Of a stretch of 64,000 bases of DNA, positions 34,860 to 46,589 are shown piece by piece. Source of the DNA: Ctena decussata (Eukaryota; Mollusca; Bivalvia; Lucinida; Lucinidae); assembly GCA_963989385.1 (NCBI GenBank), contig OZ022515.1:12432803-12496802 (forward strand), given 5' to 3'. Below the pieces are notes generated by a model. That model made no database searches. It had not been told where the DNA came from and saw only the letters and a list, made by a program, of their open reading frames with translations. The position numbers and the translations under genes were made by a program. Every line of letters begins with the position of its first letter. Position 1 is the first letter of the stretch.

Positions 34860-36870
34860 CTGAAGAAGTGTGGTCTCCATCAGGTTGACTTTTGCCCAAG
34901 TAACATTTTGGAAGACAGACCCAAGGATACTTTTTGTTGTTGTGTTATTGTTTAACATCCATGGTAAACAGCTATGGCCATGTTTCTGGGCAGGCTTAGA
35001 CCAGTACTAAGTGCACTTACTTTCACCAGTAACTGACAACTGCCCTTCTTGAATCAGCGGAAGGGGAAATGAAAGTAAGTGGCCGGATCGGGTATCAAAC
35101 CCGGGACCTCTGGCTTATGTCAGACGCGCTACCGACTGCGCTACGCGGCCCGGCCCCCAATGATACTCAAATACTGGGTCTGTCGGGGCCCAGCTTTAGA
35201 ATGATCACGCCTACCGTTTGACGTTAGTAAGTACATGTAGTTGATAAGTGTGCGACTGATGTGACTAAGGTCGAGAAAACGAGAGGTAGGGAGAACATCT
35301 CAGTCGAAAACTGGTATATGAGGGCTCTGAGGCCATCCGGGAAACTTGAAGAGCTGATCCACAAAATGGACAGGTACTTCTGGAACATACTGGAGCTCTG
35401 AGATATGCATTGAGAACTTTGGTGAAATGTCAACAGATGACAGACATAAGGTTTACCAACCAGTCTGCAGCAGACTCTCCGTTTGCGAGCAGCTCCTTTC
35501 AATGTCACAACACAAACATAAAGATCTGAGCTAGAAGGTAGACCATTTCTACCAGTAACTCCAGTAAATTACGAAGGACATTCTGGCTGTACAATGTGAT
35601 TGGAAGGGCAAGTGGAAGGGAATCACAAACAGGCTGGAGAGACGTATTAGGACCCTACGGCAATGCCGAGACAAATGAGCGGGGTCTCAAACTCCTAAAT
35701 TAGCATCTTTAACAACCTGTACTGACAAACACCTGGGCCCCACAAACCATCCACAAGGTGGACATAGCACAGCCGAGACAGGAAGCATTAAGACCAGATT
35801 AACTACATCTTGGTGAGGAAGCGGTTTCAACGAGGAGGACAAGGAGCTTTTTTCAGCGCAGACATATGAAGTGTACATTACCTGTTGATGATTACCTCTC
35901 AAGTTCGTCTGAAGGAGACCAGAAAGACAACCCTGCCAAGACTGAGGTTTCACCGGGAGAAGTTCAAAAACCCAGATGTGGACAAGCACGTTCCAAGTAA
36001 CAATAGGCGGGAAATTCGCACCATTCATCAGTCTGAGGGATGATGACAGACATAGATAGCATGATAACAAACTACAATACAACATTGACTGACACAGCCA
36101 GTGAGATACTTAGGAAGGAACGTCAGAGGACAACGGCCTGTGTCACCAGATATGTTCTTGATCTCGCTGATGAAGGAGAGATTCGAAGAAGAGCCGGCAT
36201 GAAACAGAACGAGTGAAAGAATACAGGACAGCCGACAAGAGTGTTCAAAAGACCCTGAAGAAAGCAAAGGAGGACAGTTCGAGGAGATTGAAACTTGCCT
36301 GAGCAAAAATATCAGCGTAACAGATGGTGAAGGATCTAACTTCAGGAAAACAGGGAAGATCAACAAATATCCAGGACTCGTCTGGAACATGTCTGAAAGA
36401 GCACCAAATTCTCAGCAGAACGACAGAATATTGCTCAGAGCTGTACAACCATGTGTCATGGTGACAATACAGTTCTTGACTGCACTTGGCACTCAGAAAA
36501 AATCTACAACCGATCCTTTGCGAGGCAGCTTAGATTGTAGTAGCTGCACTGAAAAAGGAAAAGTCTTCCGGGGTTGATTAATTATATTTCAGTTTAAATT
36601 GTTCAAGCAGGCAGGAAGACCATGAAAGGTCTATAAAAAGTTCTGAACAACAGAAGAATGGCCGACCCCAATGACTCCGTCGCTGGTTACTACACTCCCT
36701 CAAGAGGGCCAACTCTGTCAGAACTACAGAACCATCAGCCTCAAAATAAAGTCATGCTGAAAGTCATCTTTAACGGGCTAAAAACCCCAAGTTGAAGAGA
36801 ATCGCTGAACAAAAGGCTGGTTTCACTGTCGGAAGAAGCACAACAGAACAGATAGGCCTATCCTCTGTAG
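34860..36870 (+). pseudogene. LINE copy 2, heavily decayed
   Basis: It aligns with about 5905-7860 of LINE copy 1: 'ctccatcaggttgac' against the leader, 'gctgatccacaaaatggaca' and 'tggaacatactggagctctg' against the endonuclease, and 'aagtcatgctgaaagtcatc' against the reverse transcriptase. It ends before the palm motif, where family H begins. Many indels make every frame closed. The moderately GC-rich 34250-34860 stretch may be further leader sequence. The SINE at 34931-35155 is nested in the leader. Confidence 0.82.
34931..35155 (-). mobile_element. tRNA-derived SINE, copy 1, nested in LINE copy 2
   Basis: The minus strand starts with a tRNA-like head: box A-like 'tagcgcagtcggtagcgc' and box B-like 'gggtttgatacccg'. 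The body contains 'aagggcagttgtcagttact' and 'taagcctgcccagaaac', and it ends 'gttaaacaataac'. The same element occurs at 51818-52105 and 59613-59878. It is a SINE head, not a functional tRNA gene. Confidence 0.85.
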
Positions 36871-36889
36871 AAATTACTCAGGTGAGCAG

Positions 36890-37013
36890 ATGGTCATTTT
36901 TGAGTCTCCTGGGCGTTTCTCGAGATGTCTCCGGGCCAAAATCTATGGTAAAATAAATGTATATTTTAATGCACAAGGTTGCCAAACTCTACTATTAAAG
37001 GAGAGCGAACCTC
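36890..37013 (-). repeat. family H repeat, copy 2
   Basis: Reverse complement of 33245-33365 ('gttgccaaactctact', 'atgtctccggg'). It abuts the broken end of LINE copy 2. Confidence 0.55.
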
Positions 37014-37107
37014 TTTTTTTTCTTCTGGGCTCCTGGACTAAATGTAAAAAATGTCCAAAAGTCTGAGACACTGGCAGGTATAGTAATGTTGGAGTTAATT
37101 TCTCTGA

Positions 37108-37365
37108 ATGGCTGGTTGATTGGGTGTTTTGGACTTAACGGCTCTTTGAGAATTTCAGTCTGCATCAAGCAGTCACCCAAAGAGAGGGAAAAGTGACAGG
37201 AAAAAGGAATAAAAGACAACCCCAATTCCGCACCTGCTGCAAGCACAGCCGGCGCTTTAACTTACTATTTCTTACCCTGTTATTTCGGTTCTACCATAGA
37301 GTGGTGCCTACAACAATGCGCAGATGAAATAGCAACTGTGTAGACCCTGATTATACTGGTTCCTT
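37108..37365 (-). mobile_element. family E SINE-like repeat, copy 2
   Basis: Shares 'gcacctgctgcaagcacag' and 'taacggctctttgag' with 25520-25705, and 'ggttctaccatagag' and 'gtagaccctg' with 50284-50440. It is the longest of the three copies. Confidence 0.6.
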
Positions 37366-37423
37366 GGGAGCGGTCTGATCTCGGTTTCCACTGTTTTTAC
37401 AAACCTATGTGCTCAAAAACGTG

Positions 37424-37570
37424 TCCGCATGGAGGTAGCTTAGACCTTTAGCTGCTACCCTTTGAGTGCTTAGCGAAGAGTCTGATCAGACTGGACAGAT
37501 GCTCACGCTGATCTGGGTCTGCGCTGGGCGCACAACCACTTTGTTGGTATCGTCGTGCCGCGGCTCATAT
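37424..37570. mobile_element. family D half element
   Basis: Only the right half remains: 'ggaggtagcttagac', the second hairpin and the end 'gccgcggctcat'. It directly follows the family E copy. Confidence 0.8.
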
Positions 37571-37764
37571 ATGACTGAGAAAATGGATCACTGGGGGATG
37601 ACGGGCTCTCTTGACGTTACAAACACCACTTGAGGGAATTTTTATGTTCAATGTTTAAGTATTTTCAATCAAATAGTTTTTGTTATAATTGGATAAAATT
37701 CTGCTTACAAATTACTTTAATTGTAAATATTCTTAATAAGTCTTTACATAGCTAAAGGAATATA

Positions 37765-37915
37765 GTATTATTTCAATCCATTTAAAGGACAGTCACATTC
37801 GCATCCTTCTGAACTCAGCACCTTTCCACAAATGCACTCAGTATTATTTAAATCCATTTAAAGGGCAGTCATATCATCTGTCTGAACTTAACACCTTTCG
37901 AAAAATGCGTCCGGA
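37765..37915. repeat. two-copy tandem repeat, ~76-bp unit
   Basis: 'atttcaatccatttaaagga' and 'atttaaatccatttaaaggg' begin two successive units. Each is followed by 'cagtca', 'ctgaact' and 'cacctttc'. Confidence 0.65.
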
Positions 37916-38359
37916 TTCCAAATACTGACGTTGCGGTTTCGCGTGTTACGAAAATACCTTATTGGCGATGATAAATACGACACACAAAAGAAAGCGGTTT
38001 TGCGCAAACGATACGTAATTTATAAATGTCAAATTTTCTTTATTTCGTTTATATCTTTTCATCATATAGCTCTTATTTCAGAATTTGTTATTAGTGTAGT
38101 TTAAACAATATTTTATTTACTGCGGCACATCAGACACTGTTCGCACTTGTTTTTAACCGTTTTGATAATAGAGAATGACTGCCGTAAAATTCGAAGTATT
38201 GGGACACTGAGTTAGATATTAGCGAACAGCGCAGACACAAGTCAGAAAAGTCTGATCAGGGTCTACACTGTCAACTGTTTCATCTACATCTCTTGGGCAA
38301 TTGCTGCATTCTACGAGGCACGCAATAATGCTTGTAAACAAACTGTTCCATTTTAGGCA

Positions 38360-38796
38360 CAGTTATGGTATTCATAGCAACTAACCAACGAGTTGTTTGC
38401 CGCCGGAAACGGCAAAAAACGAGTGTTGGTTGCTTTACCATATAGTTATTCTTGCACACCGGATAGAAAATGCCATTCTTTTCACCTGGGATAGAAAATC
38501 TTATCTGACCCAGGAGTTCTTACCCAGGACGGGATAAAAATCGCGAGCATTCAATGCATTGGTTGTATCGCAGGTCACTATCTGTGGCTTCAAGTGACGT
38601 TTGTGTTTAAGATGATTACGTCACGAAGATGACGAAAATGACATCAGTTCATGCACGCCAGACGTTGACGTAAAGAACCGAATGACGGTCGTTGAAAGCG
38701 GCGCCTTGTTTCAAAATCAAACTGAAACCTCTCAAGCACTAGAATTACGCATTTTAAGAAGTTCTGAAGTTTAACCAAAACGTGGTGTGCAAGAAA
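38360..38796. mobile_element. foldback element with stem at 38362-38442 and 'cttgcacacc' ends
   Basis: A hairpin ('gcaactaaccaacgag' against 'ctcgtttttt...ggttgc') is followed by 'cttgcacaccgg' near 38450, whose inverse 'ggtgtgcaag' lies near 38784. A smaller inner stem surrounds 'gggatagaaaatc'. No frame of note. Confidence 0.55.
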
Positions 38797-38942
38797 AAGT
38801 ATCTATCATTGGTGTGAGGTGCGGATAGAAAAATCCGTCACTCGGGATCACTGTTCGGCATCACTCGGCAAGCCTCATGATGCCGAACAGTGACCCTCGT
38901 GACAGATTTTTCTATCCACACCTCACACCCATGATAGATACT
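38797..38942. mobile_element. 146-bp foldback, ~65-bp arms
   Basis: 'agtatctatcattggtgtga' at the left has its inverse at the right end. The arms continue through 'gatagaaaaatc' and 'gatcactgttcggcatca' with few mismatches. It directly abuts the preceding foldback. An apparent 69-codon frame at 38877-39086 arises from one arm and is not supported as a gene. Confidence 0.85.
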
Positions 38943-39280
38943 TATAAACTTTCCCATACCCTGAATGATTCAAATGTTGATGTCATTGAAATTCGGTTCG
39001 GTAGATGTTTGGATACGTGCAACTGGGAAGCTGGCTTGAGAAATGAATATCAAGCAGTAATCACAGAAGTAAAGGGCCTGTTATGATTCTTGCCATATTT
39101 GGCCCCCGTATTTATGAATTTTCAGAACTGTATCTAGTGATATATGAGTATTAAAATCTTCAAATTTTCTACATTGAATTTCTTGGAATTTATATGTTTT
39201 TCTGCGCATCTAGTTGTACCCGACTCAGCTGATTTTTGGCATTTTCAATCAATTTTCACTTGCATTTAGGCTATATAACA

Positions 39281-39383
39281 TGTCAGCCCAGTCAAGTGCA
39301 CAGCTAATTTTTGCATAATGATGCATTTTAATAATGTCATCAACATGTGAAAAATTCAGCTGTGAACTTGACTGGGCTGACAC
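39281..39383. repeat. 103-bp inverted repeat
   Basis: 'tgtcagcccagtcaag' and 'cttgactgggctgaca' are perfect inverse ends. The stem continues imperfectly through 'cacagctaattttt' and 'aaaaattcagctgtg'. Confidence 0.85.
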
Positions 39384-41778
39384 TTATTTTTATACTTTTA
39401 ATTAAAAACTTTGCAGTTTCTTGGTAATTTTATCAGTGATCTGAACATAATAATGCCCATATCTCCAGTCGTAGACAGAAAAGTAGGTTGTGAGTATTCA
39501 TTTTCTTAGTTAGAACACAGGGATCATTTGGTACACATTTTATTTTGATCCGTTGAAATATTTTTGTTAGTGTCCCTCTACATGCTAAGTTGAGTGGGTG
39601 GGGTACCTGGACAGGCCTTGAACAGTACACATCTGTTTAGCAGTGTTGTACCACTTATTAGTGTACCACCAAACACTTATTATCAAGTGCTCTCTAAAGC
39701 TGTATTAACTGTCTTATTTCGTTTAAGGAAGCCCTTCTAAACCGATTTCTTGCTGTTTTTATTTAAAATTACAGAAACAAACCATAGGGAACTTAATGCT
39801 TCAATATGGCGGAAACTACCGATAGCGACTTACGGGTTTATCCGAGAGCTTACCTGTTCAAATAATGTCGAGTGTTATATGCAATTACATAGAAATATAA
39901 TATAAAATGTGAAACTAAATACATATATGATACTACGACAATTTTTTATAAGTTATGATCATAAGCTTCAGTCTTTGTCCGTTAATATGGTATAAAAACA
40001 TACAAATTAACTTCATGTTTTGATACTTCCATCGGCTTTTGAAGTTTGAAGCTTCAGTCACATGAAAGTATATAAGAATAATGTCAAAAATGCCTAAGAA
40101 GCTATGTTCAGCCTAAAATTTGAAAATGATTGGATTTTCTATAAAACTTTTATAAGTTATCACCACTGAGAGATTTTTATAAGGTTTACATTGATGTAAT
40201 TCATTATAAAATAAGTATACTATAAGTTTCTCCCATCGATCTCTAAAAATACAGAAAATCGCGTTTCGAAACAACCTCGCTCATAATAGTTTCAAATAGT
40301 TTAAGTCCAAATCCGCCTATATTGCTCAAAGGCTTACCACTTCATTTCTTGGTATTCGTGTTTTGTTTATGTATTTATATATGTGCTTTTATGATCTAAC
40401 TAAGAAAGGAAGAATATTCATATTGTCTTATTAAGAAAGAAAGAAAGAATAAATGAATGAACACAAGAAAGGAAAAAAAGAAAGGAGTCACGTAACTCCT
40501 ACACGTAACCATCAAAAATGAACAGACAGTTAATCGACTACTTGTAGTTTTAAAAATCCCTTTATAAGCTAAAAAAAAACTTTGCAAACCAATTACATAT
40601 TTTTTGGTAATGTTCGATCAGTCTATCAATTATTAACATAATTGCTAATGTTTGTTCTAACATTTTTGATTGAAATTTATTTGAGTGTGGTGGAGCGTTT
40701 TTATCAAAGAAACCGAAATATGTTTTGTGTATCCCAGGGTAGAATCTTAGAATCCATAGAATTATATTTTTGACTGGCAGATTTGCTCATTCATAATCAG
40801 GAGACACGAAGATACATACACTGTATTGCTCTCTTAAGATATTACTGTCGAAAAAAAATAATGTAAGAAACTAAATCATGGTGAAGATTTTCTCGTAACC
40901 GTGGAAGTGTAAGGATTAATCGCTATGGGAAAAAATTGCTATGAAACATTTTTCTTGCAAGGCTATAAATTAACTTTATTAGTAATATTTCTTTTCATAA
41001 TGCAAGTTTGTCACTTTAATTTTTGACTGTTTTAGTGAAGCTAGCACGGAATATTGAAAGATGAATATTGAAACACATTTTTGTGATTTTTTTTTGTATT
41101 TTTGCTATAATATAAGTACTTACGATAATAAACCTGTGCAACTGCGGACATTTAACAGCCTCTGATATGTGCAAACTGATAAGACTGAACAATGTCTGAT
41201 CAGTTTGCGCAAGCTGATCGGAATTTGTTGACAATATACAGTACAATTAACATACTTATAATTACACGAGGATTAATCGATTATCGATCATAAAATCCGA
41301 TATTACCTCTAAACTGTTTTCGTAATTGTCAAACCGTTAAAGTTTGTTAAAGTCATCATGACTTGATCAAAAATATATGCAAAAAATGTAAAGCTGCAAT
41401 AGTCAATTTATGGAATTAATTATGAATGCAAACTGACTCAGACCAACTTATGCACTTGCAAAACACTAGTCTGAGTTAATGATTAGTTAATTATTTGTCA
41501 ATTTTAGTTGAATTTGAGTTTGTACATAACCTTACCCGTGTTTCTGCACAAACCAAACTGATCCGAATTTCTGTTCAAAATATTTGGAACACGTGCTATC
41601 AAATCAGGCTGTGACTTTGCGAAAACCATTTAAAATTATCATGTGGAAATTAAATTGAGATAGAATTAAATGCAGTAAGAAATACGGAAAGAACAGTTGA
41701 AAGCTGCAAGGCACTCGTCAGCGTTCCGCCCATGAACAGGTCACTTTCTTTTCTTCTCAATGTTCAAAAGTTTCCTCA
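39384..41778. other. no gene recognised; relic of family D near 41155-41235
   Basis: Long AT-rich stretch without a supported exon. 'gcgcaagctgatcgg' and 'gtctgatcagtttgcgc' around 41195-41222 look like an eroded family D or related palindrome. Confidence 0.5.
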
Positions 41779-41779
41779 T

Positions 41780-42007
41780 ATGAGCCGCAATACGAAAAGA
41801 CGAACAAATTGGAATGTGCGCCCAGCGAAGACGCAGATCAGCCTGGACAGCCACCCGGTCTCAGCAGAGTCTGAACTATGCGTTTAAAGGGTAGCTAAGA
41901 CTCTAAGCTACCTTCATGCCGATAGCGAAGCCTCTGATCGGATCAGGCGGATGCCAAGGCTGATCTATGACTTCGTTGGGCGTACGTGCACCTTTGTCGC
42001 GGCTCAT
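41780..42007. mobile_element. family D palindromic element, copy
   Basis: Ends 'atgagccgcaatacgaaaag' and 'tttgtcgcggctcat', with both inner hairpins present but diverged. Confidence 0.85.
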
Positions 42008-42194
42008 TTAATTGTTTGCTAAAGACATCAACTGAGTAGTCGCTGTCGGTCGGAAGGTGTGAAAATACAGTTGGTCACACGTCTTGTCAAAACAATGCAA
42101 TTTCAAAATTAACACCTGCTAACGGCAATGAAGGTCAGAAATAGATATTTAATCCGAACGTCATTCTTGTGATTATTTTTGTATGAAACAGTAA

Positions 42195-42432
42195 TTTCAG
42201 TCGCGTCGCAACAAAATCAACGCAGTGCCATAGCGCCCTGCCAAGACTCAGATCAGCCTTCGCAGCCGCCCAGACTAATCAGAATCTTCGCTGTGCGCTT
42301 ACAGGACAGGCAATGGTCTAAGCTACCTCTATGCAGACAGCGAAGGCCCAGATCAGATGGGCGAACGCACACTCTATTCTGGGTGTTCGCAAGGCGCACA
42401 TGCCAATTTGTTTTTGTCGTGGTATGGCTCAT
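42195..42432. mobile_element. family D palindromic element, diverged copy
   Basis: Only 190 bp after the previous copy and in the same orientation. The left end is eroded ('cagtcgcgtcgcaac'); the right end 'tcgtggtatggctcatt' is recognisable. The 99-codon frame across it (42179-42478) is a palindrome artefact. Confidence 0.75.
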
Positions 42433-42948
42433 TAGTTTATTAATTTTGTTCGCAGAAAAACAGAGAAAGTCAGACTAATCTTAATTGTTTTAAATAGCGC
42501 AGCTTAGTTACATGCCGAAAGACACAGTTTACATAAAACTTTTAAACAGTTTTGTCAAAACAGAAAACGAAGAGAAAACGTTGTTGAGTAGTGTTTTAAC
42601 ATCCCAGTAAAAAAATTTATTCGTCGAGATGTTGCCTCTGAATTTGTGGGACTGCAAGTATTGCTCGGCCTGCGATGAATGACACCCAGGACTAGCAGCT
42701 CTGTCGCAGAAGCACCAGGCAGCCAGTCTATTTCGCAAGCCCCGATGGGCGGGGTAAAAGAAAAAAAAAGAAATGAGAAAAACTATGTGGGTGGATTGGT
42801 ATCTGTATCAGGCTTAATCTTTCCATAAAGATGAGACCGTCAAAGGGATAGAAATATCATAATTTCATTATTATAAGTAATTTTATGTTTTTGTTGTCAG
42901 AAACTAAAACAAACCGCTGTCAAAACTGACCAATAATCAGATTTATTT

Positions 42949-43375
42949 TGTAACGTGGGCCGACCTGCAAACAAACCCCGTCAGTGGAAAAGCATGCTCA
43001 CCCACCAAGGGCGGTTTATTTGCTTATATACCCCAACATTTACTCGATCACAAACTTCCGAGTTTGTAATTTGCATATCTATTTATATCCGTGACCTTAT
43101 ACCGTCACATTACTTCCCCCTCCGAGAAGTCTCGTCCCGAGACTTGGCCTGGGAATGACATGGGTAAGGCAACTCCGGTCTGGCAGTTGACCTTATCCCA
43201 CCGCTGCCACCAAATGTAACGTGGGCCGACCTGCAAACAAACCCCGTCAGTGGAAAAGCATGCTCACCCACCAAGGGCGGTTTATTTGCTTATATACCCC
43301 AACATTTACTCGATCACAAACTTCCGAGTTTGTAATTTGCATATCTATTTATATCCGTGACCTTATACCGTCACA
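42949..43375 (-). mobile_element. terminal-repeat retrotransposon in miniature (TRIM), identical LTRs, 4-bp TSD
   Basis: Two 161-bp direct repeats, 42949-43109 and 43215-43375, appear identical base for base. Each starts TG and ends CA. The flanks carry the same 4 bases, ATTT (42945-42948 and 43376-43379), as expected of an integrase-made duplication. The 105-bp interior, read on the minus strand, begins close to the 5' LTR with a primer-binding-site-like 'tggtggcagcggtggg' and ends next to the 3' LTR with a purine tract 'ggagggggaag'. On that strand each LTR has 'tatataag' and 'aataaa'. No gag or pol is present, so it was moved by enzymes from another element. Identical LTRs point to recent insertion. 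Confidence 0.9.
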
Positions 43376-43379
43376 ATTT

Positions 43380-44400
43380 TCTCGCCAATTCTTACGAAAT
43401 TTGACCTAAATATCAGAGAGAGGGGAAAACGAGACTTATTAAAACGAGAAGGAGCAACTGAAAAAGTAAACTGATTTGATCTGAAAAAAAAGGAAATGAA
43501 AATCCACATTGTTAAAAATTAAAAGTGTTTCCATCCAGCGCATTCGTATTGTTAACACAGTGATGACAAAACCGGCTTCAGAGAAGTCCAACACCCGTCC
43601 TGGGATATGGACATCGATATGACATTCCAAATATCGATTAATGCCTATCGCTCCCCGGGTCTAAGGGATATAACTGCATTCACATTAATACTCTCTCCAG
43701 GTAACAGGTAACCGATTACACTACTCAGCCCGCGTTGAAGACATAAGCTCTAGTTGCAGGCATTCTGAAACCATGTTATTCTGAGGATTCACGAAGAAGA
43801 AACATATCATTGCTATATGAGCCTGTTTACTCAGATATTGGGCAACAGAATGTTTTATGTAAATTTGAATGGGGCCAAAAACGGCCTAACTAATACCAGG
43901 TCCTTTTATTGATCTATGTTTTATTCTTTAGATTAACTTTCGAATAAACTTTGTTTACTTCTTTCCTGTTTTCATTATAGAAATTGGCCTTTTGTTCCTT
44001 AAATTATTAAAACCAGTCCACATTGCCGCTAGACTCGCATGCCAGGAAAATAAAAACAAAAAATCGATTCCTGTTCTGCCTTCACTTCCCAAGGGCAACA
44101 CGTGAATATCCCAAAAATAAAATGCTATGATTGCGAGTAGCTGAGTTTGGAAACTGATATACAGAATGCTTTAACTAGGATAAAAACATGGTCAATCCTT
44201 CCACTTGACCAGGAATCCCATTTGATTGAAATTAAGCGCCGTTTAAAAGTGCCAAAGAGATGCAAATTTTTGAACAAAACAGATATCTTGGAATGCGATC
44301 GTTTTCGTGTAGAAAAATAGTCTCAATCTAGTCAACTGCCATCCGACATTTACTGACTGTCTAAATCTCTGTGTATTTTGTCTTTACTAAACACTATAAT
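43380..44400. other. no gene recognised
   Basis: AT-rich with no supported exon or repeat. Confidence 0.5.
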
Positions 44401-44639
44401 TGAGCCACGACACGACAAAGCCAACAATGTGGTTGTGCGCCCAGCGCAGACTCAGATCAACCTGGGCATCCGCCCAGTCTGATCAGAGTCTTCGCTGTTC
44501 GCATGGAGGTAGCTTAGACCCTTAGCTACACTTTAAGCGCTTAGGGAAGAGTCTGATGAGACTGGGTGGATGCCCAGGCTGGTCTGAGTCTGCGCAGGGC
44601 GCACTACCACATTGTTGATTTTGTCGTGTCGCGGCTCAT
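44401..44639. mobile_element. family D palindromic element, best-preserved copy
   Basis: Complete ends 'tgagccacgacacgacaaag' and 'tttgtcgtgtcgcggctca'. Two inner hairpins ('ctgggcatccgcccag' and 'actgggtggatgcccaggct') flank a central 'gaggtagcttagacccttag'. Confidence 0.88.
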
Positions 44640-45250
44640 ATATATTGAAACAGCTGAGGTAAACAGCATTGTTTTGAAATCTGTGTTACGACATGATGAC
44701 ATCATGTAAAATAATTAAGGCAGCGTACCACAAATATTTTCTATCACAAAATGTTTTGGAATGTTTGGCTCCAAGTAGGATAGCTACACGAGTTACATTC
44801 TCTCTTTGATTTTGGGGAGCTGAAACGTTTCTTTTCAGGGAGACTGGGACACTAATCTTGCAGCTATTTTCTTGAAAGCTGGGGAGGGTGGAAGAAATAA
44901 GACAGTTGTTTAATATAGAGGCCAAAACCCATGCAGGGATTGTTTCTTGTAGACTTTTGTCATCCGTCTAAAATTCACCATTTGATACTCTTTGTTGGGT
45001 CTAATTTTTCCTTTTCGAATCTAAATGGCATGGTGATAATAATATTAATACCAATAAAAGTAACGTTCCAGTAATTTGTCTGGTGGCGGGGGATGGGGTT
45101 GGGAAACTGGCCCTAAAGGATTGAAAATAACCTGGCCTGAACAGAATATCAAAAAGAAAAAAACAACATCAGAACAATCTTCTTTATGTGTTCTGCCTAC
45201 TACTATGCATCCAAGAGCATGCACTTATACGTACTGTATACTCTTTACGT

Positions 45251-45600
45251 AGAGGATCTTACATGAGTGCTCATGTATTATTGAATTAATTAAACGAGTT
45301 GGGGAAAATGATAAGATGCGAGGCTAAGCCGAGCATCTTATCGGTTTTCCCCAACGAGTTTAATAAATACAATAATACATGAGCACGAATGCAACATTCT
45401 ACTTATCATATGACACTAAAATTGCATTTTATGAGCAAATTTTGCACTAAAACGTGACGATTTCACCATTAGAAAACGCGACGTTTTATCGACGTCAACG
45501 CATAACGTTACGACGTAATTTGTATATTTAATCCACTAGTTGATTATCGAATTTAATGCATGGCTTTATTACACTCTCAGATGCGACGTCATATGATAAA
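45251..45600 (+). mobile_element. family A hairpin element, copy 2
   Basis: Starts 'agaggatcttacatgagtgc' and ends 'gacgtcatatgataaa'. Nearly colinear with 18561-18909; differences are scattered substitutions and one-base indels. Confidence 0.88.
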
Positions 45601-46589
45601 TTTTCATATTTATTGTCTGTTTTGTACTGCGTACTGTTTAATGTCTACTGTGTTCTGTCTATTGTCCACTGAGTACTGTCAACGGCGACACTGATTTCGC
45701 AACAGCGAAAAAACACATGAACAAAAGATGTGTGCTCTCATGCTCTAGCAATGGCGCAAAAATATTTTGAAGTAGGAAGAAGACGGTAAACACTATACAA
45801 TAGACCGAAAATACTACATAATTTACAGTAACTAGCAAACAGAATAAAGCCAGAATGTGTGCATGATCTTATGTAAGGAAACAGAACCGTGACAGTACAA
45901 ATTACATATGGAATTCCATATATCCCTGCAAATGATACATTACTGAAGTGATATGAAGGAAAATAACGCCGCTACCAGGGTATTAAGTTAAATGACCCAT
46001 TCAAATGGAATCACCTCCTGTATCCTCCATACTACCAAATTCCCGACTTCGGAGATCAGAGGCAACAATACACGTCGCGTGAAATGATAGTGACAGTAAA
46101 AAGGCTGATATTTTTCATTTTTGTTTCTATTTAGAAAAAGAACCGTGAGCTGAAAGTTTTGGAAGACGCAACGCATACTCCACTCCCATTTTATCATCCT
46201 CATTCTATTGGGTAGCAACTCACAATTCCAGATAAAAATATCTTTTCCCGGGAAACATCGCATGAAAAACACAAAACTTGTCTACAATCGTCGATTTCTT
46301 GGCTCCTGCTCTATGAAATCTGATTGTGGATATTTTTGTATATACCATAAACATTCCTTTTTTCAAACCCGCAAAAGATATTATTCAGATTTAACAGGCT
46401 TCCACAGATTTTTGTCTCAAACACACTTGGGGTCGCATCATATGGATGCAACCGACTTCAGTATGTGTTTCTGGAGGATGCACCCGACTTAGACGGGCTT
46501 TCACCGTATATGATGCAACGGACTTCGTAATGTGCGACAGAAGATGATGCAACGGACATTTTGGAAAGCACGAAAAAGTGTTATTCTCC

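Noticed and set aside
35088..35155. Possible tRNA gene
   Set aside because: Box A and B are present but the sequence continues into a repeated SINE body and the acceptor stem is not formed; the same head occurs in three SINE copies.
35687..36390. Two long minus-strand frames (132 and 120 codons)
   Set aside because: Antisense to LINE copy 2; no family motifs in that direction.
42955..43409. Two identical 'MGRPANKPRQWK' frames, looking like a tandem gene duplication
   Set aside because: They are the LTRs of the TRIM element read in the antisense direction.
46208..46492. 94-codon plus-strand frame
   Set aside because: No recognisable motif; it overlaps short 'gatgcaacggacttc'-type repeats and an equally long antisense frame.
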